Source of the DNA: JAKLKS01 sp964370855
GTDB taxonomy: Bacteria > Planctomycetota > JAJSAM01 > JAKLKS01
NCBI GenBank assembly: GCA_964370855.1
Contig: CAYJMF010000147.1
Coordinates: forward strand, 1-10,031
Length of the DNA stretch: 10,031 nucleotides
Reading direction: 5' to 3'
Program-made: the position numbers and the translations under genes
Notes under the pieces: model-generated
The model's database searches: none
What the model was told of the DNA's origin: nothing
Seen by the model: only the letters and a program-made list of their open reading frames with translations
In this document: positions 7,074-10,031 of the stretch, in pieces
Position numbering within the stretch: position 1 is the first letter of the stretch
Layout of the letters: each line of letters starts with the position of its first letter

Positions 7074-8240
7074 TCAATCCCCCGAGAACCGGCCGAGGAT
7101 CTCCTGGACCAGCTCCTGGACGTCCCGGGGCCGGCGGAGGAGGCCGGGGAACTCCCAGGCGAGGGTCCCGCGCATCGCCTCCACGGTGGCGCCCGAGGCG
7201 CAGAGATCCAGGGCCCGCCGCATGGCCCGCCCCCGCTCCGTCAGCTTCGGAACGTGGTCCGGGGCAAGCCGGCGGAGGTCCGACGCCTCCACGAGGGCTC
7301 CCTGGAAATCCGAGTGATCGGAGCGGAAGCGGGGCTTCCCGTCCCCGGGCCCGCGGACCTCGACGCCCCAGGCCACCTGCTCCTCCACGGGATCGATGCG
7401 CAGTTCGGCGCGGACGATGTCGCCGGGCTCCACGGGGACGGGGGCGTCCACGGGGAGGAGGACCTGCATCCGGCGGCGGATGCGCAGGGGATCCAGGGGG
7501 GAGGAGGTGAGCTCCACGGAGGGGGACAGCCGGGCCCGGAACCAGCCGAGGATCCCGTGGAGGGTCCCCTTCCGCGCGACGGGAAGGTCCACCGCCCCCC
7601 GGAGCGGGCCCTCGGGCACCCGTCCCAGTTCCAGTTCGGCGACGGCGGCGGGGGGCCCGAGGAGGTCCCCCTCCTCCGCCTCCACGTGGAACCGCGCGCT
7701 GCGGGCGTGGTTCCATGCCTCCTCCAGGGCGTACCCCGCCGGCGCCCCCTTCCAGAGCCCCACGCGGTCCCAGACCAGGGCGTTCTCCACGGGGGCCACC
7801 TCGAAGGTGATGCTCCCGGGGACGAGGACGCCCCCGGGCACCAGGAACCGCTCCTTCGCGTCGGCGAGGGAATCGACGAGGCCCGCCCCGAGGGCGAAGG
7901 GGTTGAGCTGGTCGCACACGACGACGTCGAACTCCCGGGGCAGTTCGATCTCGCGGGACCAGCCCCGGACGACGGTGGCCCGGGAGGCGCACCCGTTGGC
8001 GTGGAGGAGCCTGCGGGCCACTCCCGCCATGGCGCTCCCGTCCACGGCCACCACCCGCCCGGCCCCCGCCTTCAGGGCGAGGAACCCGAGGATCCCCGTG
8101 CCCGCCCCGAGGTCGAGGACCGCCGCGCCGGGCCGGACGACCTCGCGGAGCGCCGCCGCGTAGGCGTCGAGCCGGGCCTTCGCCGCGAGGTACCCGTGGT
8201 GCTCCTCGATGATCGTGGCCGGGGTGAAGGGGAAGCCCAA
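7074..8240 (-). CDS. PRMT-fold SAM methyltransferase with C-terminal PqqD/RRE-like tail
   Basis: This 388-residue class I methyltransferase resembles protein arginine methyltransferases. It shows an RLDAY helix (23-27), the SAM-binding motif VLDLGAGTGILG (41-52), acidic Asp67 for the ribose, and a VPGG turn followed by the beta-barrel half. The PRMT double-Glu loop is degenerate: Asp110 replaces the first Glu and the position expected for the second is Ala119. Arginine is therefore an unlikely substrate, and the lasso core contains none. Residues about 330-388 read like the second half of a PqqD domain, with a hydrophobic helix, G-x-TV, L-x-x-x-FP, DV and a final amphipathic helix. This would let the enzyme bind a leader. 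The start at 8240 is TTG, 5 nt after the B1 stop with AGGG nearby, and the next conserved residues follow at once. I infer methylation of the lasso peptide or its leader. Target and chemistry are unknown. Confidence 0.88.
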   Translation of the reverse strand: MGFPFTPATIIEEHHGYLAAKARLDAYAAALREVVRPGAAVLDLGAGTGILGFLALKAGAGRVVAVDGSAMAGVARRLLHANGCASRATVVRGWSREIELPREFDVVVCDQLNPFALGAGLVDSLADAKERFLVPGGVLVPGSITFEVAPVENALVWDRVGLWKGAPAGYALEEAWNHARSARFHVEAEEGDLLGPPAAVAELELGRVPEGPLRGAVDLPVARKGTLHGILGWFRARLSPSVELTSSPLDPLRIRRRMQVLLPVDAPVPVEPGDIVRAELRIDPVEEQVAWGVEVRGPGDGKPRFRSDHSDFQGALVEASDLRRLAPDHVPKLTERGRAMRRALDLCASGATVEAMRGTLAWEFPGLLRRPRDVQELVQEILGRFSGD

Positions 8241-8245
8241 GGTCC

Positions 8246-8545
8246 CTACTTGCGGTCCGGGAGCAGTTCGAGGAGCCCCTTGTCCCGGAGCTCGCCGGCG
8301 AGGGAGAGGAGGTCGGGCTCCGCCACCTCCCGCTTGACGTCGAACCCGGCGAGGACGGCCTCCAGGGCGCGGCGCAGGGTGCCCGGCTGCTGCAGGGCGG
8401 CCCAGATGCAGGTCCCCACGGGGTCCAGCCCGAAGTAGGTGCCGGTCTTGAGGTCCACGATGACCGCCTCCCCGTCGAGATTCCGGAAGAGGACGTCGGG
8501 CGCGTGGCGGACCACGGAGTCCAGGCTCAGGGCCTTCTGGGTCAT
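8246..8545 (-). CDS. PqqD-family leader-binding protein (lasso B1, RRE)
   Basis: The 99-residue protein is a stand-alone PqqD-like RiPP recognition element. It shows the beta-strand pattern V-x-F-R-N-L-D-G-E-A-V-I-V-D-L at about 18-32, TGTYFGLDPVG (34-44) with the family's Gly-x-x-x-x-Leu-Asn/Asp turn, a helix with IW at 47-48, and the winged-helix tail ending in GELRDKGLLELL. It should bind the YxxPxL stretch of the precursor leader and deliver it to the B2 peptidase. The length is normal for the family. The ATG at 8545 has GGAGG 5 nt upstream. It follows B2 after 20 nt, so B2 precedes B1. Confidence 0.93.
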   Translation of the reverse strand: MTQKALSLDSVVRHAPDVLFRNLDGEAVIVDLKTGTYFGLDPVGTCIWAALQQPGTLRRALEAVLAGFDVKREVAEPDLLSLAGELRDKGLLELLPDRK

Positions 8546-8565
8546 GGCTCCTCCATGCTAGCGGG

Positions 8566-8988
8566 TCAGAGGGGAACGGCCGCGTAGTCCTCCCGGCCCC
8601 TGTCCCCCACCACGGTGCCGTCGGCGCACTCGATCCACGCGTGGGCGTCGAGATCCCCTCCCCCGTCCTTCGCGAGGCCGAGGCGGACGCCGCAGGGGAC
8701 TCCCCTCCTCCCGAGGAGGATCCGGCCGGTCATCGCCCGCACGAGGCAGGTGGCCCCGGGGAGGAAGGTGGCCGCGGATCGGACCGCGCGATCCACCTCC
8801 GCCGGCGTCGAGGGGGCCGGGGGGGGGGCCGCCGGGGAGGAGGCGGCGCGCCGCTCCATCCACGCGCGGGCCTCCGGGAAGGGGCGGAGGGAGAGGCGGA
8901 GGCGGACGCGGAGCATCACCGAGAGGGCCTCCAGGCGGAGGCGGCGTTCGGGGGACGGGAGGGCGAGGAAGCGCCTGCAGCGGTTCAT
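8566..8988 (-). CDS. Transglutaminase-like leader peptidase (lasso B2)
   Basis: The 140-residue protein is a transglut_core3-type cysteine protease that removes the leader, cutting after Phe40 of the precursor. An N-terminal helical segment (LPSPERRLRLEALSVMLRVR, 10-29) is typical of lasso B2 proteins. The catalytic Cys81 lies in ATCLVRA, His116 in DAHAWIE, and the third member is probably Asp129 or Asp123. A proline-alanine linker (52-62) separates the two halves. I chose the ATG at 8988 because conserved sequence starts right after it. An in-frame ATG at 9063 would add 25 unlike residues and nearly reach the divergent phosphatase gene. No Shine-Dalgarno sequence is visible, which may mean a leaderless message. 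It is the first gene of the operon. Confidence 0.9.
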   Translation of the reverse strand: MNRCRRFLALPSPERRLRLEALSVMLRVRLRLSLRPFPEARAWMERRAASSPAAPPPAPSTPAEVDRAVRSAATFLPGATCLVRAMTGRILLGRRGVPCGVRLGLAKDGGGDLDAHAWIECADGTVVGDRGREDYAAVPL

Positions 8989-9072
8989 GGCTCGCGGGGA
9001 TTGTCCCACGGGGATCCCCCCGGTCGGGGAGTTCCCGCGGCCCGGCGGGACCCTCCCTATCATCGGCCGCCC
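8989..9072. promoter_or_regulatory. Divergent promoter region between lasso operon and phosphatase gene
   Basis: These 84 bp separate two start codons pointing away from each other, so promoters for both must lie here or overlap the genes. On the plus strand TATCAT (9058-9063, five of six matches to the -10 consensus) ends 9 nt before the phosphatase ATG. On the minus strand GACAAT (9005-9000, four of six) ends 11 nt before the B2 ATG. Neither gene has a clear Shine-Dalgarno sequence, which suits leaderless or near-leaderless transcripts. Convincing -35 boxes are not visible. A perfect palindrome GGGGATCCCC (9010-9019) sits between the two and could be a regulator site or chance. Confidence 0.4.
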
Positions 9073-9714
9073 ATGGAGCCGCGCCTGGTGATCTGGGACT
9101 GCGACGGGGTGCTCGTGGACAGCGAGCGGCCCGGGACCCGCGTGCTCGCCGAGTCCCTCTCCTCCGCGGGGCTTCCGATGACCGCGGAGGAGGCGGCGGC
9201 CCGGTTCAAGGGGGGCTCCATGCAGGCCGTGGTGGCGTGGGCCGAGGAGCGGCTGGGCCGGGCCCTCCCCGCGGGATTCCTCGAAGGGCACCGGGAGCGC
9301 TCCTTCCGGGCCTTCCGCGAGGAGGTGCGGGCGACGGAGGGGGTGGTGGAGGCGCTGGACCGCATCGCCCTCCCCGACTGCGTCGCCTCCGGGGGGCCGC
9401 CGGAGAAGATGCGGCTGACGCTCGGCGTGGCGGGGCTCCTCCCCCGCTTCGAGGGGCGGCTGTTCTCCTCCTACGAGGTGGGGTCCTGGAAGCCGGACCC
9501 GGGGCTCTTCCTCCACGCCGCGCGCGCCATGGGCGCGACGCCGGGGAGGTGCGCTGTGATCGAGGACAGCGTGCCCGGGGTGCGGGCCGCGGTGGCGGCG
9601 GGGATCCCGGTGTTCGGCTTCGCGGACCTCACGCCCGCGGAGGACCTCGCGGCGGCCGGTGCGCGACCCTTCCGGCGGATGGAGGAGCTGCCGGGGCTCC
9701 TCCTCGGGTCCTGA
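9073..9714 (+). CDS. HAD-family phosphatase, YieH/beta-phosphoglucomutase-like
   Basis: The 213-residue protein is a soluble HAD hydrolase of subfamily IA. All four motifs are present: motif I WDCDGVLVDSE with nucleophile Asp9 and acid/base Asp11, motif II VASGG with Ser106, motif III Lys140 in WKPDPGLF, and motif IV VIEDSVPGV with Glu164/Asp165. An alpha-helical cap lies at about 17-85. The stretch around 104-150 recalls E. coli YieH, a 6-phosphogluconate phosphatase, but substrate cannot be read from sequence. The ATG at 9073 lies 9 nt after a TATCAT box with no Shine-Dalgarno sequence, and the conserved first strand begins at residue 5, so an earlier start is not needed. It diverges from the lasso operon and is probably a housekeeping neighbour. 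A role in handling phosphorylated product or sugar is possible but unsupported. Confidence 0.92.
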   Translation: MEPRLVIWDCDGVLVDSERPGTRVLAESLSSAGLPMTAEEAAARFKGGSMQAVVAWAEERLGRALPAGFLEGHRERSFRAFREEVRATEGVVEALDRIALPDCVASGGPPEKMRLTLGVAGLLPRFEGRLFSSYEVGSWKPDPGLFLHAARAMGATPGRCAVIEDSVPGVRAAVAAGIPVFGFADLTPAEDLAAAGARPFRRMEELPGLLLGS

Positions 9715-9727
9715 GGGGGATACGGTA

Positions 9728-9767
9728 CCCGACCCGATTCATCGGGGTTGGGCGATGGGTTTTCGCC
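9728..9767 (+). terminator. Terminator-like hairpins after the phosphatase gene
   Basis: Fourteen nt after the TGA a stem of CCCGA (9733-9737) and TCGGG (9742-9746) with a TTCA loop is extended by outer CCC/GGG pairs (9728-9730 with 9750-9752) across small bulges. A second hairpin, GGCGA/TCGCC (9751-9755 with 9763-9767), overlaps the TTTT run at 9760-9763. The T-run is short and offset from the first stem, so this is only a moderate intrinsic-terminator candidate. Confidence 0.4.
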
Positions 9768-9797
9768 GGCCCCTCGCCGTCTCGTGCGGGTTCTCCC

Positions 9798-10020
9798 GGA
9801 CCGATGGGGAGGAAGTGGATTCGAGATGTCCTGCGGCGCCGCGGGGAGATCCCAGGAATCGGGGCCCGGGGGAGGAGGGGGACGGCGGGCATCCTCCGGA
9901 ATCCCGAGGCCTTCAAGGCACGAACCGTGCCCGCCGTCCCCCAGGATCCAATGCCCCGATCCCAGGGATTCCCCCGCTGCGCCGGAAGGCGAATCAACTC
10001 CCCGTCCTCTCCAACGGTCC
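9798..10020. repeat. Large imperfect inverted repeat in non-coding DNA
   Basis: The 223-bp stretch folds back on itself over almost its whole length. The perfect inner part is GGGGGACGGCGGGCA (9877-9891) against its reverse complement at 9928-9942, enclosing a 36-nt loop. Outward, 9848-9864 pairs with 9954-9970 (14 of 17), 9834-9853 with 9966-9985 (about 17 of 20), GATTCG at 9818 with CGAATC at 9990, and GGACCG at 9798 with CGGTCC at 10015, with small insertions between. Arms are about 94 and 93 nt. It could be a MITE-like element, a repetitive palindrome family, or a structured RNA. No flanking direct repeat or coding content was found. The rest of the 317-bp stretch 9715-10031 holds only the terminator-like hairpins. 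A frame open from 9755 to the window end looks like low-complexity chance. Confidence 0.65.
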
Positions 10021-10031
10021 CGGAATGGAGG

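Noticed and set aside
7069..7992. Upstream extension of the kinase-1 frame (623 codons in total)
   Set aside because: The added part overlaps the methyltransferase gene in another frame and is arginine/proline-rich noise. Conserved kinase sequence starts at the GTG at 7068.
8989..9516. Upstream extension of the B2 frame across the phosphatase gene
   Set aside because: It is antisense to an intact HAD gene, and B2 family similarity begins at the ATG at 8988.
9629..9997. Minus-strand 122-codon frame in the last 317 bp
   Set aside because: It covers the end of the phosphatase gene and the large inverted repeat, is Pro/Arg-rich, and has no motif.
9755..10031. Plus-strand frame open to the window end, considered as a second small precursor
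   Set aside because: It has no lasso leader pattern, no good ribosome binding site, and lies across the inverted repeat.
1..10031. CRISPR array, tRNA, rRNA or insertion sequence
   Set aside because: I found no regularly spaced direct repeats, no cloverleaf, no rRNA-like stretch and no transposase frame on either strand.

Overview
The window is about three quarters G+C by eye, from a high-GC bacterium that I cannot place further. Nearly every codon ends in G or C, so both strands carry long open frames, and most of these are shadows of real genes. HprK-like kinases, a split leader peptidase and a transglutaminase-like protease are found in lasso clusters of several phyla. They do not fix the taxonomy.

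Positions 1-8988 hold one tightly packed minus-strand operon that I read as a lasso peptide (RiPP) gene cluster. In transcription order it contains: B2 leader peptidase (8988-8566), B1 leader-binding PqqD/RRE protein (8545-8246), PRMT-fold methyltransferase with a PqqD-like tail (8240-7074), HprK-like kinase 1 (7068-6121), asparagine-synthetase-like lasso cyclase C (6124-4307), precursor A (4253-4071), HprK-like kinase 2 (3994-3035), family-5 nucleotidyltransferase (3038-1812), and ABC exporter D (1815 to the window edge, 3' end missing). Three junctions are 4-nt GTGA overlaps and two others have 5-nt gaps. The only loose spots flank the precursor gene. It has its own strong Shine-Dalgarno sequence, a possible promoter inside the end of the cyclase gene, and a possible hairpin after its stop.

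The precursor is 60 residues. Its leader carries the lasso recognition pattern (Tyr24, Pro27, Leu29, Gly33, and Thr39 at position -2). The predicted 20-residue core is SLGNNGALDGPAGPMMQTSA. Asp9 is its only acidic residue, which gives a 9-membered Ser1-Asp9 macrolactam. B1 would bind the leader, B2 cut it, C close the ring and D export the product. The two kinases, the nucleotidyltransferase and the methyltransferase would be tailoring enzymes.

A divergent plus-strand gene (9073-9714) encodes a YieH-like HAD phosphatase. It is separated from the operon by an 84-bp divergent promoter region (8989-9072). The last 317 bp hold no convincing gene. They contain a terminator-like hairpin and a large imperfect inverted repeat with arms of about 94 nt.
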